NCBI GenBank assembly: GCA_037176905.1
Contig: JBBBWG010031419.1
Location: 39,678 to 103,677, forward strand
Direction of reading: 5' to 3'
Length of the DNA: 64,000 bases
Source of the DNA: Azolla pinnata
Lineage: Eukaryota > Streptophyta > Polypodiopsida > Salviniales > Salviniaceae
Position numbers and translations under genes: made by a program. This document shows, one piece after another, positions 36,701 through 49,109 of this stretch; position 1 is the stretch's first letter; every line of letters starts with the position of its first letter. Under the pieces are notes generated by a model. The model searched no databases and had not been told where the DNA came from. It was given only the letters and a program-made list of their open reading frames with translations.

Positions 36701-38556
36701 GCAGAGCCAGTGTGGGAACATATGGTGTCGATAATGATGTTGAACAGATTGAAATGCTTTTGGAGGTATGGCTTGTAGAATCTAGACCAGTTGTGACCAG
36801 TACATGTAAAATAATTTTTCTTTTTTTTGAAAATCCATACGCAATGTGCATCTCCTCTGTACACAATTCTGCAGAGATTGAAAGCTCTCAGGTTGTTGAA
36901 ACGTTTACTTTGATGTTATGTGTTCAAAGAATGTTTCATAGATGATAGAGTTCCTCGATACTGCTAGGTTGAGATAATAATTTACTCTTAAAGAATAGCT
37001 GTTAAAATAAATTTCCAAAAAGCATAGAAAAATAATAGACTAAATGATATGTTAAGTATGTTATTGCAGCATATGAAATTTAGGAAATGATACACTTTTT
37101 CTTGTGCGTACTAAATGGAAATTGTTGAAATTCTTAACAACATTAGTACACCATGACATGATGAATATATGATTGCTGCTTATAATTCTGAAAAGTGATA
37201 CCAATTTTTTCCAGGCATACTTCATGCAAATTGATGGAACTCTCAACAAACTCATAACGGTTGGTCTTTGATTCACATGAACCATAAGTAAAACTTTCTT
37301 TGTGGTACTTTGTTTGTCACTAATTTCTCAATCAATGCGGGTGGGCATCTTCTTTTGGTGATGCTTCAGCTTCGGGAGTACATTGATGATACTGAGGATT
37401 ACATCAACATCCAGGTAGGTCAATGACTCTGATAGGTGTCATAAGATTTTCCTGCAAGTTTTGAATGCGAAGACCTTCTTTATATGCTTCATGGGAAAGT
37501 GTTACCCAAAACATAGGAGGAAGAAAGCTGACCGATAAGTCTGTTTTTGTCTTACTTTGCCCTGTTGTTTCCCATGAAAGGTTAGTGTATTTGGGAGAAG
37601 AGTTGCACACGTAGTTAGTGCTGTGTGTGCTATGGTTCATGAAGCAAACAAAGAAAGATCAAGGAAAAGTTAGTCGCTCCTACACCACCCTTGCTGTGAT
37701 ACCTATCTAGAAGAATGCTAGGTCCTCTAACCAAAATTTGTGCCCAACAATGCGAGTTTTCCATGGAAACAAATTCTTTTCCATCAATTTTAGCATCCTT
37801 ACTCTGTTTAAAGCTACAATAAACGAAAGTATACTTTTGAAGTTGTAAGAAGTTTGTTCTCATTCGAAGATCTCGGTTGCCAAACAAACTGTCGTATCAA
37901 ATATTTTTATTGTCAAGGAAGACCAAAGTGTTGTTACTGAAAATGACAGTGGATTGGAAGTGCACTTATAATATGCAGCCAGTAGGCTGTTGCATTGATT
38001 TTATGTATCAAGGTCAAACACGTCTGTCATTGGTTGTGTTATCGTTATAATCATGACACGTTGTGGTTGATTTTGTCCTCTGTTTCATATTTAATATATC
38101 TGTATTGGAAATCGCAGCTTGATAATCACCGGAATCAACTCATTCAGGTATGTGCTTGCATTACATCATTTCGCCTTTTCTCCTGTGTTTCATACATAAT
38201 ATTGTGTCATTGGACAGATGTTATTCATAGCATTAAAATGTGTTTTGTGGGTTCCATTCAGTTGGAGCTAGTTCTAAGCGCAGGAACTGTTGTTATGGCT
38301 CTTTATGCTGCTGTTGCTGGAATATTTGGCATGAATATCCCATATACTTGGAATGATGGACACGGTTATGTGTTTAAATGGGTAATGATATTTTATGTCG
38401 AATTTTGCTGTCATTTTCCGTTGGATCTCCATATTCTTCTCGTCTTAACTGAGGAATCTTGACCTGTAGGTGGTGTCTGTCACTGGCATTGTGTGCGCCT
38501 GCATATTTTTTGGCGTCATGACCTATGCTCAATATAGAGGCCTTATTGGGAACTAA
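33735..38556 (+). CDS. MRS2/CorA-type magnesium transporter
   Basis: Eleven coding exons join in phase: 33735-33974, 34911-34940, 35016-35196, 35293-35414, 36346-36420, 36541-36765, 37215-37259, 37370-37414, 38118-38147, 38262-38381 and 38470-38556 (TAA), giving 399 residues. The family forms homopentameric Mg2+ channels. The cytosolic/matrix N-terminal domain runs from [12 protein letters not shown] to the long helices ([45 protein letters not shown]). The diagnostic GMN tripeptide ([11 protein letters not shown]) closes TM1 near residue 353 and is followed by the acidic-aromatic loop WNDGHGYVF and TM2 ([22 protein letters not shown]). The length matches Arabidopsis MRS2-1/MRS2-5-type proteins. 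No transit peptide is seen, so an endomembrane or plasma-membrane site is likelier than an organelle. Splice sites are consistent throughout; leader exons lie upstream. Confidence 0.95.
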
Positions 38557-40150
38557 GCATTTCCTGATTTATGATTATATTTTTATTGTCAACATGCACT
38601 GCTTGGATTCATCCTTCCCTGAAGGGCAAGAGATAGATGAATGTATTTTGCTTCATGAAATTCTGAAATCAAGCACTATATGACAAAAAAAAAATCTCTT
38701 TTTCAGTGGTCTCTAAAATAATTCCTACGCAATTCTGTATATAACTAATTCTTCCCAGCCTCCAAAGGATGCTGTATACACAAACAATTTGTCAGGCCTA
38801 TAGTCAGGGTGACTAAGGTCGTAAGCATTGCATTTTGATTGAGCAATCCATGGAACAGAATCCAGTAGCCTGTAAGAATTCATATTATTCTCTAACATTA
38901 AAGGACAGACATGTTTAATAGCCCTCTTTTGGCTTTTGTTGGCAGGTGAAGGTCCCAAACTGTATGAAAGCCCAATCTATCATAATTGATCGAAGACATC
39001 ATAGCATCGTCTTCTTGGTACAGTTATGAGTTAAAAAAACATGTTTGCATTTTGGACATGTATCTGAGAGTGTGTGTTTCTTGTTCACTGAGATATGGAG
39101 ATGCTACCTTCTTCATGTTTGTTGTGGGTTTCTTCTGGATGTCTGTTGGCACTCAAAAGATCAAAGTTTTGAAGGGGTAATCAAAGAAAGCATCTTGTGC
39201 AGGTAGCGCAGACAATTAGTAAAGTGCATTTGAGGCTTTGCGTTGAAAAGCAATAATTTTACAGACTTTTTTGCTGACAACTGGAGCCAATTGTTATGGC
39301 ATCATTTAACTGTTACAGCAGAATCAAACTTGTCAGGCACGGGAATGTTGAAGACGCATCCTGTTGACAAGATTCCGTTTTTCTTTAGATCAATGAGAAG
39401 GAAGAACCATTGACCTGATCTCCATCAAGGCACAAATCGATGCCCCTTAGTTTCTCTCAGGCACTACAACTCGTGATATGTGGGCAGATCAAGAAACAGG
39501 GCGTTGGGTGAATACCATATGTTTCAACTGCGAGAATGTGATTTTGGGTCTAGCCATGTATGACTACTGCAATTTATCCACACATTCAAGAGTGTCAAAA
39601 TTAGTTCCTAGATGCGGGTGCTCTGCTTGTGGGTTTCGTCAGCCCTTGTTGTTGTTACATCCTTTGCCAGGGGAATCGGCAGTCATTTACGAAGAAGAGG
39701 TTCAGCGATAGGTGAAGCATTGTAAGAGCTCTGGAGCATTCTGCAATCTGTTGGGAAGCAAGGATGCCGTGCCATGCCACACAGCATGATGCAACTTGGG
39801 CCAAAACCTGTTGCTACATTTCATTTTATTTTGCTTAGAATGAGATGACAGTGGTGATGTTTGCACGAGGCGACAGTGGTGTTGATGCATTGACAGTGGT
39901 GATGCTTAGAATGAGCTGAACAACAGTGGTGATGTATTATCAGGGGTCAAGATGGTACCAGCAGCATGATGTGTCTGTATGAACCCCTTCCATAGTATCG
40001 TGATGAAGCAACTGAAAGGCTGGTTGATATACATGTGTCCAAATGTGGTAGCCTGGTGAAAGCAAGTGCAGGTCTTGAAGGGGGGTTTCTTTTACTCTTC
40101 TTCAATCAAGGCCTACCTCTGATTTCTGGTTATGCTATGCAACTAATCCA
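38557..40150. other. 3' flank of the MRS2-type gene, no recognisable gene
   Basis: About 1.6 kb. A 77-codon plus-strand frame at 39478-39711 has several cysteines but no family resemblance. Around 39840-39930 the phrase ACAGTGGTGATG repeats four times at short distances. I see nothing else here. Confidence 0.45.
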
Positions 40151-40890
40151 TGGAAGTATAAAAAACCCTAATTTTTGGGGGCCTGCTTGAATCATACATA
40201 CCATTGCAACCTGGTGATCAGCTTGAAAAGGATACATTTTTATCAGAAACAAATTCAGCCATGAAGTAAAAAAAACCCCTAGTTCTGGGGCCTGCTTGAA
40301 TCATACATACGAGTACAACCTGCTGATCAGCTTGAAAAAGGATACATTTTTATCAGAAAATAGGGAAGAAAAGCCCATTTTTGGGGCCTGCTTGGAGCAT
40401 ACATACCATTGCCATCAGCTTGAAAAGGATACATTTTTATTAGAGAAAAATTCAGCCATGAAGTATGAAAACCCTATTTCTGGGGCCTGCTTGAATCACA
40501 CCATTGCGATCAGCTTGAAAAGGATACATTTTTATCAGAAACAAATTCAGTCATGATGTATAAAAACCCTATTTTTGGGGGCCTGCTTGAATCATACATA
40601 CCATTGCAGCCTGGTGATCAGCTTGAAAAGGATACATTTTTATCAGAAACAAATTCAGTCATGAAGTATAAAAACCCTATTTTTGGGGGCCTGCTTGAAT
40701 CATACATACCATTGCAGCCTGGTGATCAGCTTGAAAAGGATACATTTTTATCAGAAACAAATTCAGCCATGAAAGTATAAATAAATACCATCGCAACCTG
40801 TTGATCAGCTTGGCAAGGATGCATTTTTATCAGAAGAAAATTCCCCAACGAAGTATATCAGCTTGAAAAAGATACATTTTTTATCAAAAG
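40150..40890. repeat. 108-bp minisatellite, about seven copies
   Basis: Each unit has AAAAACCCTATTTTTGGGG, CCTGCTTGAATCATACATAC, ATCAGCTTGAAAAGGATACA and TTTTTATCAGAAACAAATTC. Copies at 40553, 40661 and 40769 are exactly 108 bases apart; earlier ones are shorter, through deletions. Since 108 is a multiple of three, an open plus-strand frame passes through several copies (GDQLEKDTFLSETNS motif), but there is no other sign of a gene. Confidence 0.88.
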
Positions 40891-41187
40891 AAAATCAGTG
40901 TTTGTAGTGCTTGCGGAAGCCATGCCATGCATTGAATTGGAGGAATTTAAATGAAACTATGAATCTGACTGTGTGGCATCAAAGCCATGTATCTGACTAG
41001 GGTTCGATTTCTAGTTTTTCTCTTTCATTGTTTCTTTTGGAGAGGCTTTCTTTGTATTTATATCTCAAGTAAACTGACCAGCTTAATCCAAATATGTCTC
41101 GGTAGAACAAAATTGGAGCCTAAAGCTAAAAAACTAGAATTAAACACACCTCTCTCCCCAAATCCTAAATCTTGAACTCTAAACCCG

Positions 41188-41216
41188 AAACCCTAAACCC
41201 TAAACCCTAAACCCTA
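41188..41216. repeat. Interstitial telomere-like tract, (CCCTAAA)n
   Basis: Four copies of the plant-type heptamer CCCTAAA with degenerate copies before it, about 270 bases upstream of the UGT start. Telo-box motifs near plant gene starts can act in transcription; with several copies it may equally be a relic of repair or telomere sequence insertion. Confidence 0.88.
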
Positions 41217-41487
41217 GATCAATGATATTGAGCTTCGTCCCTGTTATCTAGCTTTGTGCCCACTAAGTTACAGGAAAGGCTACACATGGTCAGGTAATGG
41301 AGCACCACTCCAATGACCTTTTGAGACCTTTTGGGAAAAGAGAAGAGAATCAAGCTCATCAAGAAAGTGTTTTTTTATGACACCGAGCCACATGACAAAG
41401 CTTGAGGAGGCAACAAAATCACCCATCATCTCCTACGAACTTGAAGAAAGGAAGGGAGGTGCAGAGCAGAGCAGAGTCTGTGTGGCT

Positions 41488-43702
41488 ATGGCAGAAATCG
41501 CCCACAAGCCACATGTTCTCTTGTTCCCTTTCCCTACACTTGGCCATATCAACCCTATGACGCTCTTGGCTGCTCACCTGGCCTCTTCAGGCGGCTTAGA
41601 CATAACCCTAATCCACACGGCCAGAACCCTCTCCCTCTTGCAGCACAAGAAGCTTGACAACCTCTCCAGTGGCATCCGAGTAGAGGTCATTGAAGACCGC
41701 CTGAGTGCAATAGACGGCAAAGGCGTGCCTCTCAGCCCATCTGTTGTCCATTTCATGGACTCCATCCCTCTCTTGAAGGAGCGGCTGGAAGAGCTCTTGC
41801 AGAGGCTTATGGCTGGAAAAGATGGGGGCAGGCTTCCTCCTTGTTGTATCATCTCCGATACCTTCTTGCCTTGGACCCAAGATGTGGCTACCAAGTTCAA
41901 CCTACCTAGGATCGAATTTTGGAGCTCTTCTGTCACATGTTATGCCATGGGTTGCTACATTCCTCAGCTAATCAGCAAAGGTTGTCTTCCTGTTAAGCCA
42001 GGTACTGCTTTCATAACACCTGCTTCATCCAAATTTTACTCCTTTCTTGAAGTAGGTCATTATTTGTGATCTTGTTTGAAATCATGCCCTTACCGTTTCC
42101 AGTTATATGGGCCCATCACACACACACACACATGCTATCTCGCTTGAATCGTTACATAGAGGATGCACAAACACATAGTTCGTTTGCCTAGCGATAACAT
42201 CAGGGATCTATTCAGTGTGCAAAGGACAAACTCATGTAATACATACATCTGAGCCAAATGGATACATTGATAATGGCCGTACGCAGTTCTAGATCCAACA
42301 ACCACACGTAATAATAGGCTTAGTAGATATGCATTTACATCTTGTCCAATGGGATACATAGAGAGGATGTATAGCAACATGTGTGGGATAAGTAGGTGTA
42401 TATTTGCATCTTGGCCGATTGGATGCATAGACAGGATGCACAACCACACACACTGGCTTAGTAGATGTGCATGTACATTCTGCCGATTGGATACATAGAG
42501 GATGTATAAGAACATTTGTGGGCTTCGTAGATGTACATGTACATCTTGTCTGATTGGATACATAGACAGTATGTGTAGCATTGTAGGCTTAGTATGTGTA
42601 CATGGACATCTTGCCCGATTGGATACATAGAGAGGATGCATATATAGAGAGTTATTGCTTGAAGGATCGCATAGTGATTTTATTGCATGCACAATTCACG
42701 GCTTGCTCTTCAGTCTTCCAGAGAAAGCCACTTTTCTTTTCTCCCTTTCTTTGTTTTGCTTTTCCAGGAGTGGATCAAGAGACGTGTGTCAGTTTCATAC
42801 CGGGTATTGGGTCATGGAAAATCAGGGATTTTTTCTATGACATAACAGCGCATCCCATATCATCACCAATATTCAAATTCCTCGAAGAAGCATATACGAG
42901 GTGCAAGGAGGCACAACGAGTGATTGTACATTCTGTATATGATTGGGAAAAGGATGCAGTGCATGCTTTACGAGATGAGGGAATACCGATTGACCCTATA
43001 GGTCCATTATTCTTGAAAGGACACAAGAGGGAAAGTTTGCTTCTGGAGGATGATGGGTGTCTTGAATGGCTTGACAAGCAACTGAGCTCATCAGTTATCT
43101 ATGCATCCTTTGGGAGCAATGTCAAAATTCCATTGGAGGAAATCCACGAGCTGGCTCTTGGTCTTGAGGGTAGTGGGCAACCATTCTTGCTTGTGATTCG
43201 GCCTGATTTAGTATCAAGTAACAGAATCTCAGATGCTTTGCCGGCAGATTTTCTTTCAAGAACGAAAGAGAGGGGTAGAGTAAGCTCATGGGTGCCCCAA
43301 TTGGATGTTCTAGCGCATGATGCAATAGGAGGCTTCCTCACCCATTGTGGCTGGAACTCCACATTGGAGGCCATCTGGAATGGAAAACCATTGCTCGGGT
43401 GCCCTCGGGAGTCTGAGCAAAACACAAACTTGAAATGCCTCGTGGATTGGAATGTGACTATCCCCGTAGATATTGGAAAAAACAAGGTTGAGCTTAAAAA
43501 AGATTTGGTGATCAAAGCCGTCCATGCATTGATGCGCACACCAGAAGGTGAAAGAGTGAGGAAGAAGATGTCGGAGCTCAGAGATGAAGCTAGACATGCC
43601 ATGGAGAGCGGGGACTCAAGATCTAGTTTGAACAGGCTCGTCGAAGATATAAAGGAAATGAGTTTGGGCAGACGTCCTTGCTTCCTTGAGGACAAATCAT
43701 GA
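41488..43702 (+). CDS. Family-1 UDP-glycosyltransferase (UGT)
   Basis: Two exons, 41488-42001 and 42768-43702 (TGA), join in phase to 482 residues, the usual plant UGT length. The enzyme transfers sugar from a UDP-sugar to a small acceptor such as a flavonoid, terpenoid or hormone, in the cytosol. The PSPG box is complete near residues 335-378: it starts WVPQLDVLAHDA, has HCGWNSTLEA and ends PRESEQ, with the C-terminal Glu-Gln that contacts the sugar. The N-terminal catalytic His is in PTLGHINPM and the supporting Asp in SDTFLPW. The acceptor cannot be named. An in-frame ATG at 41377 would add 37 residues before MAEIAHKPHVLLFPFP; family members begin at this latter point, so I chose 41488. 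Its only intron carries a tandem repeat. Confidence 0.95.
42150..42650. repeat. ~67-bp degenerate minisatellite in the UGT intron
   Basis: The phrase TTGGATACATAGAGAGGATG and variants recur near 42353, 42420, 42488, 42558 and 42622, alternating with GGCTTAGTAGATGTGCATGTACATCT-like stretches. A minus-strand frame through it yields a repeated peptide, a by-product of the repeat. Confidence 0.8.
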
Positions 43703-44916
43703 AATCTCCATTGCTATGACCAGATCTATATGGTTTATTTCAAATTGAATGGGAGATCACCATAGAGAAAAGAAAGTATTTGTGAGCATGGGCAAGTTCT
43801 ATGAGGAGATTGAAATCCATTCTGTTAATCAGAGCGCGATAAAAGAGTTGTGATTTGATTTTGTTACTTACAACAGTACATCTCTTGATGGTGTTATGAT
43901 CTGAAGACATGGTTGGTGTCAACGAAAGGCCATGTAAACAAAATGTAGTGCATCGCATTCACATTTCATTTGAGACCTAATGTTTTGGGTTCATTTCAGT
44001 TTCAGAACTGCTTGTCGACTGAATACATAGCTAGCTCTCTTGCTCTGAGAAAATAGCATGGAAGGGCATGTAAATATTGTTTGTGCCTTGTGCAAATCCT
44101 GGATGGTTTTTTCAAAAGGACGCTGAAATCTGGCTTCCTTCTTTTCAGAAAAAGAAATTTGGTGCATTTCTTTGCTTGAAAGAAGAAAAATGAAAACCCT
44201 AAAGCAAATAGGCCATGGATACACAATGTCAGATTCAATTACTTTATTATGAGCCTGCCCTGTTTACCACCTCTTTGTTAATGAAAACCTGTATCATTTA
44301 TCATTGCAAATTTGTGATGATCTCTATGCATTGTGCATCATTAACAAAACACGGAATTCTTGATGATCAAAACAAGGATTCTAAACTAATCTTGGCTACC
44401 CATTTCCTTTCGAAATCAATTGAGGCTGAGCTTTCCATTAGAACAAAGTGTTGAAACTAATGAAATCAAACGCACCACCATTGGCTTCATCTATAACTGG
44501 CTGCTAATGATCCCAAACATGCTCATTTTGCCAAGTCGAATCCGTTGGTCCAACCCTAATGATGGGTCAAATTTCTGATCAAACACCATTATCAGCTTAG
44601 GTAAAAGCTGCACAGATAGATACATTTAGGCCAAAGCAATGGTTCATACAAGGAGTGAGAAATGAACACGAATTTATTCTTGAAATGTGTTGGCATATTC
44701 ATGTTCCATCACTGTTCCAGATGTTAACATGGAAAAAAGGATTCCTCACTACATCATTATACATGAATTATCAACTCGTTTGATTTCTCTGCAGAGCTCA
44801 CACACATAACTCGATGATGAATGAACCCACATGGTGATAGATGCTCATTATGCAACGATTTCATTGCTCTATATTCTATCATACAAGCAGGTAGCAGCTT
44901 AAAGCAATGAAAAATT
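43703..44916. other. Intergenic spacer between convergent UGT and CYP38-like genes
   Basis: About 1.2 kb, AT-rich, with no exon, RNA gene or repeat that I can support. It must contain the 3' UTRs of both flanking genes. Confidence 0.5.
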
Positions 44917-47900
44917 TCAAGAAATCTTGTAGCTTGGATTGATGAGGTTATCTAGTCCAGATACAACTTTCATGGACTCTATCACATCTCCTACCTTGAG
45001 ATCTGCAAGGAGTTCCTCATTCTCAGTAACATAACCAAAGACCGCATATCTTCCATCAAGGATGTTTGCATTGCTAGGAGTAAGTTCACTTTCTTTCAAT
45101 AGCCAAAAGATTTGGCTAGATGCAGAATTATTTTCAAATTCCTGACCAAAAGAACAAAAGCAAGTTAAGAACCAGTGCTTTCTGCATTCAAAAGGTTTTT
45201 GTTCATGGTAGTTTATTTTCGAAAACGTGCTTCAAAATCTCAGTTATTATGAATTATGCTGGGATTTGAAACTGACTTGTAAGCCAGGTAGAAAAAGTTG
45301 CATCATCACATTGACTTACTTCTCTTGCCATTGCAAGTGTTCCAAATGCGTTAAAGGGAAGCCTTGTTGATGCCTTGTATCGACCCAATTCCTGTAGAAC
45401 TCGAGGAAATGACTGTTATCAACAATTTGTACAACATGGATGAGACGAAGTAATATAAAAGACATATGGTTTCCAACGTCACCTCCAAGGTGGCTTCATA
45501 AACGGGTTGCTTATCTCCTTGAACCATTATTTCAAGTGGAATCGTCCTAACTTTGTCAGTGCTTGGGTCTACAAATCCCTCAGCAGGACCATCTGGATCA
45601 CCTGTCTGGACTACGAAACCATCCGCTGCAAGCATGAAGACAAGATCTCTCTTTCTTTTTTCTCTGACATAAGATTTTGATTGCAATTTAAGTTTATTTT
45701 GATTCACATGGACAACGTTTATGGCATTTTCAAGAAGTTAATAATTGATGTTTCATTTCTCTTACTATACCCTTAATGAATCTCTTTTGTGTTCAACGAC
45801 CATATGGAGGCTCATCTCTAAGAAATAATAGTGTATATGTTACGAACAACAAAATACTTTTATTTTGTAAGAGGAAACTGCATTTGCCAGGACATGGTAG
45901 CGTGCACCCTTTATCTGCCATCCAGACCATTGATTCAATATGAAAATACTTTTATTTTGCAAGAGGAAACTGCACTTGCAAGGAGATTGTAGAGTGCACC
46001 CTTTATCTGCCATCCAGACCATTGATTCAATATGACTTAGCTCACATTTTCTTTGATAATGAGACAAGGAATCTCTACATGACTGATCCGACTAATTTAT
46101 TATGCACATTATCCACTCAACATTTACAGGAATCTAAGTACCGCACTTAATTACAATGCTTTGCCTTCACTCCGGATTACCATGTTTATTGGTGTGAACT
46201 TCTTGGATATCAAGACTCACTAGTTTAAATTATGATTACTGTGTAAATTATTGCATTTCATGCTTTTCATGAGTTGAAGTTCCAACCTTAGTTTCAAAGT
46301 AAATGTTTTGAGATTCAAGCATGTGATTTAGAGAAGAAAGAAAAGTAAACTTGGTCACTAACCTCTTTGAATTTCCATGCCATCATAAAAATGTCTTTCT
46401 ACTAAATCTAGGAAGTTTCCTGCTGTTACTGGAGCATTGTAACCATCCAAAACTATCTGAAAGTCCACATCTTTCAAATTGGGATTATCTTTCACTCTGA
46501 CTTTCATTTCCACCGTTGCTCTTCCCTTCAAGATGGGCTTGCTGGCATACTCTTCGGGCACCTCAAATGGGAACTTCTCGACCATGGCCTCCTCTAAACT
46601 GCAGAAATGCAATTCGCCAGGAACATTTCAGCTGCAGAGAGCATGGTGAAGAAAATATCCCCAAATGAGAGAGACCCCAAGCGCCAACAGGACTAAGAAA
46701 AGTTACTGGAAAATGGCTTATGAATTCAAAGTCCGAACTTGAATTGAAACAAACATTGTGATCTGTAAGAACTCTCACTCTCCCACGATGTACAACAGCT
46801 GTTTTTGCTTCGGTGAAATCTCATCCCTTTTCTTGTCCTCAACGATTTTTTCAAACTCTTGGAGTCCAACACTAAGTTTGTCCAGCAACTCTTTCCCAGT
46901 TTCTTTCTTTGCGTCACTTATTTTGGACAGGATCGCAGATTTGTTCTGATTAAGTGCCCTTGCAGCTTGTCGGACATTCTAAAAGAACACCCAAGGCAAA
47001 CATAACCTGAGTATTCTTTATAGATCCAATTTCAAGTATTCTAACTATAACACAATTGTAGTCCTTAGTCTATCTCTAGTTTGTTCTCTAAATATCAATT
47101 TGGAATTGTTACTTCACACGACTTGAATCACTCCCAAAGAAGATTTTTTGAGCTCAAGGATGCCATCATCACATACCAGTAGTTTTGCTTACTTATCAGA
47201 ATATTCATTAGACAAATGTTGCTATTTAGGTGTGTGCAAAATATAAATTGATTCATATCTTTTTGCTAAATTTCTAGAAAATTTTAATAAATATTATTTC
47301 CTTTATTATTACTAGGTAGGCTCCAAGCATTGCTCAGTATTTTGTTACTGATACACACACACACACACTATATATATATATATATATATCTTTATATATA
47401 TATGGAAAGAGAGAGATTTCCATACCCTTCCAACAGGATCAAAAGCCTTTGCTCCTGCTAACTTCAGGTTATCTGTGATATCTTCAAGAGATTTTTGTAA
47501 ATCCTTCACAGGCTCATTGTCTATAGGCAATGCATATCTTAACAAAGCATTGGGATCTTTGATGGGAGGGCCAGAGATCAGTACCGCGAGGTCCGAGAGT
47601 ATAGGATTACTCAAATATGCATATGCTGGAGATGTTAAAGATGGCAATAAATCAACCGAACCAACTGTCAAGGATGCCAAGAGACAAACTGCACAGTTCT
47701 GTATCACCTTGGTGAAATCATAACCCTGTTTCTCCTTCACCTGTAATGGAGAAGATTAGATGATATGACATGAATATAGTAGAAGAAGAAAATCTATTCT
47801 TTGAACAAACCCATTTTGTTATGAACTGGTATTTAGATTAGGCAAAGAAACGTGTTTCATGGAGCAACCCATATAATGAGAAATTTTATGATCGCTGTTC

Positions 47901-48758
47901 AAAGTTTGCTTGCACAACAAAAACTGATATCAGACTAAAATGCAGTTCAGAAATGAGATAGAGATAGGCTGAAAATTCTATGTTTCTGAACAAACCCATG
48001 CTCCATATGAACCTTATTGACATATGTCAGAGAAGAATGCAGAATAAGATGCAATGGAGATAGAATAAACACATTCAAAATGTCATTTCTTGCAACGCAT
48101 TCTAGCAAAAAAATGAGCATTGCATTTTTTGAGGTCAGATATAAATAGCGAAACAAAAAAGAGATACATCAAAGCCTCCATTGATTGAATAAGCTGATAT
48201 CAGATGCGAACACTATTAGACTATAAAATGCAGAAGAAAGGAGATAGGTATATCACTAAAAAAATCGTGATTTCTTGAAGAGATCCACATTCAATATGGG
48301 ATTTACAGAGATGAAAGTAAATACATTGGAAGGAAAAGCATAAAAAACTCCTATTTTTTTAAAACCATACACATCAGAATGAACCTTATGAACAGAAGCT
48401 GGGGCAACATCGGCAATTAAGTCCCAGAATTCTCAAAGACGGTTCCAAAAAGCTCACATTGACGACTGAACTCGTACACAAGAGATCTAGATCTTCGTAT
48501 GGGATCCGGAATTGGGTGAGCAGAGAGATCCGATTCACGAGAGAATACCTGGTGATCGGAAGACGCGGAAACAAGGAGCGGCGGGTTCTTCCGAGCTCCA
48601 TTGATTCTCGGGCAAGAAATGCCAAGGCCCGTCCACGGGGCAGATGAGGAGAAGCTGGAGCGAAGCATGCCGAAATAAGCTCCCGGATCGATGTGGCGGT
48701 CCCTGAGAGGCAGGGAGGAGGAAGAGCAAGAAGCCTGAAGCACTGTTGGAGGAACCAT
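44917..48758 (-). CDS. CYP38: CYP38/TLP40-like thylakoid-lumen cyclophilin
   Basis: Seven exons join in phase: 48758-48549, 47740-47426, 46978-46779, 46598-46363, 45625-45483, 45391-45320 and 45141-44917 (TGA), giving 466 residues. It matches the CYP38 family along its whole length: [20 protein letters not shown] (N-terminal helical domain), a leucine-rich helix, [20 protein letters not shown] and [26 protein letters not shown], and the C-terminal [20 protein letters not shown]. In Arabidopsis, CYP38 assists assembly and repair of photosystem II and shows no prolyl isomerase activity. The N-terminus is a Ser-rich transit peptide followed by a hydrophobic stretch ending SPAYAYL, a thylakoid-processing AxA site. 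The start at 48758 is the first in-frame ATG; upstream the frame continues through an acidic GAA repeat that begins without an ATG, and acidic residues would be unusual in a transit peptide. Confidence 0.95.
45851..46034. repeat. 92-bp tandem duplication in a CYP38-like intron
   Basis: AAAATACTTTTATTTTG begins at 45851 and again at 45943. Both copies end CCAGACCATTGATTCAATATG, with about 90% identity by eye, indicating a fairly recent duplication. Confidence 0.88.
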
Positions 48759-48763
48759 GGCAG

Positions 48764-48845
48764 GAATTTCTGCAGGAATTTCTGCAGGAATTTCTGCTTC
48801 TTCTTCTCCTTCTTCTTCTTCTTCTTCTTCTTCTTCTTCTTCTTC
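48764..48845. repeat. 12-bp repeat plus (TTC)n tract at the CYP38-like gene's 5' end
   Basis: Three copies of GGAATTTCTGCA (48769-48804) run into a TTC array (48804-48845). On the gene's strand they read in frame as Ala-Glu-Ile-Pro repeats after a polyglutamate run, directly before the chosen ATG. The tract is probably in the 5' UTR. Confidence 0.85.
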
Positions 48846-49109
48846 TGCAAAGCACAATTTTTGGGGGAGAGGAAATTCAAAGAGTTATTTTCTGTATTTT
48901 TTTGTTTTTTTTTTTGTGTGGATAAGATTTCAAAATGGATAAGGTTCTGTGTAATTCCATTTCTAGCCCCCCCATCCTCAGGGGGATCGGACGGCTGAGA
49001 GGAAATCAGAGGTGGGCCCACATCTGATCTGGGCCGTCCAATAAAGCCAAAGAAGGAAAAAAGAAAACCAATTATGTGCCTACTTATTGGCTAGGTTAGT
49101 CAGTTATCA

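Noticed and set aside
39478-39711. 77-codon frame with a cysteine pattern (CFNC ... CGCSACGF)
   Set aside because: It resembles a zinc-binding pattern superficially, but no known family fits, it has no splice partners and it lies in the 3' flank of the MRS2 gene.
40150-40890. CRISPR-like regular repeats
   Set aside because: The 108-bp units are contiguous minisatellite copies without unique spacers, in a eukaryotic nuclear context.
41377-41487. Upstream in-frame ATG of the UGT gene as the start
   Set aside because: It would add 37 residues that no family member has; the standard N-terminus begins at the ATG at 41488.
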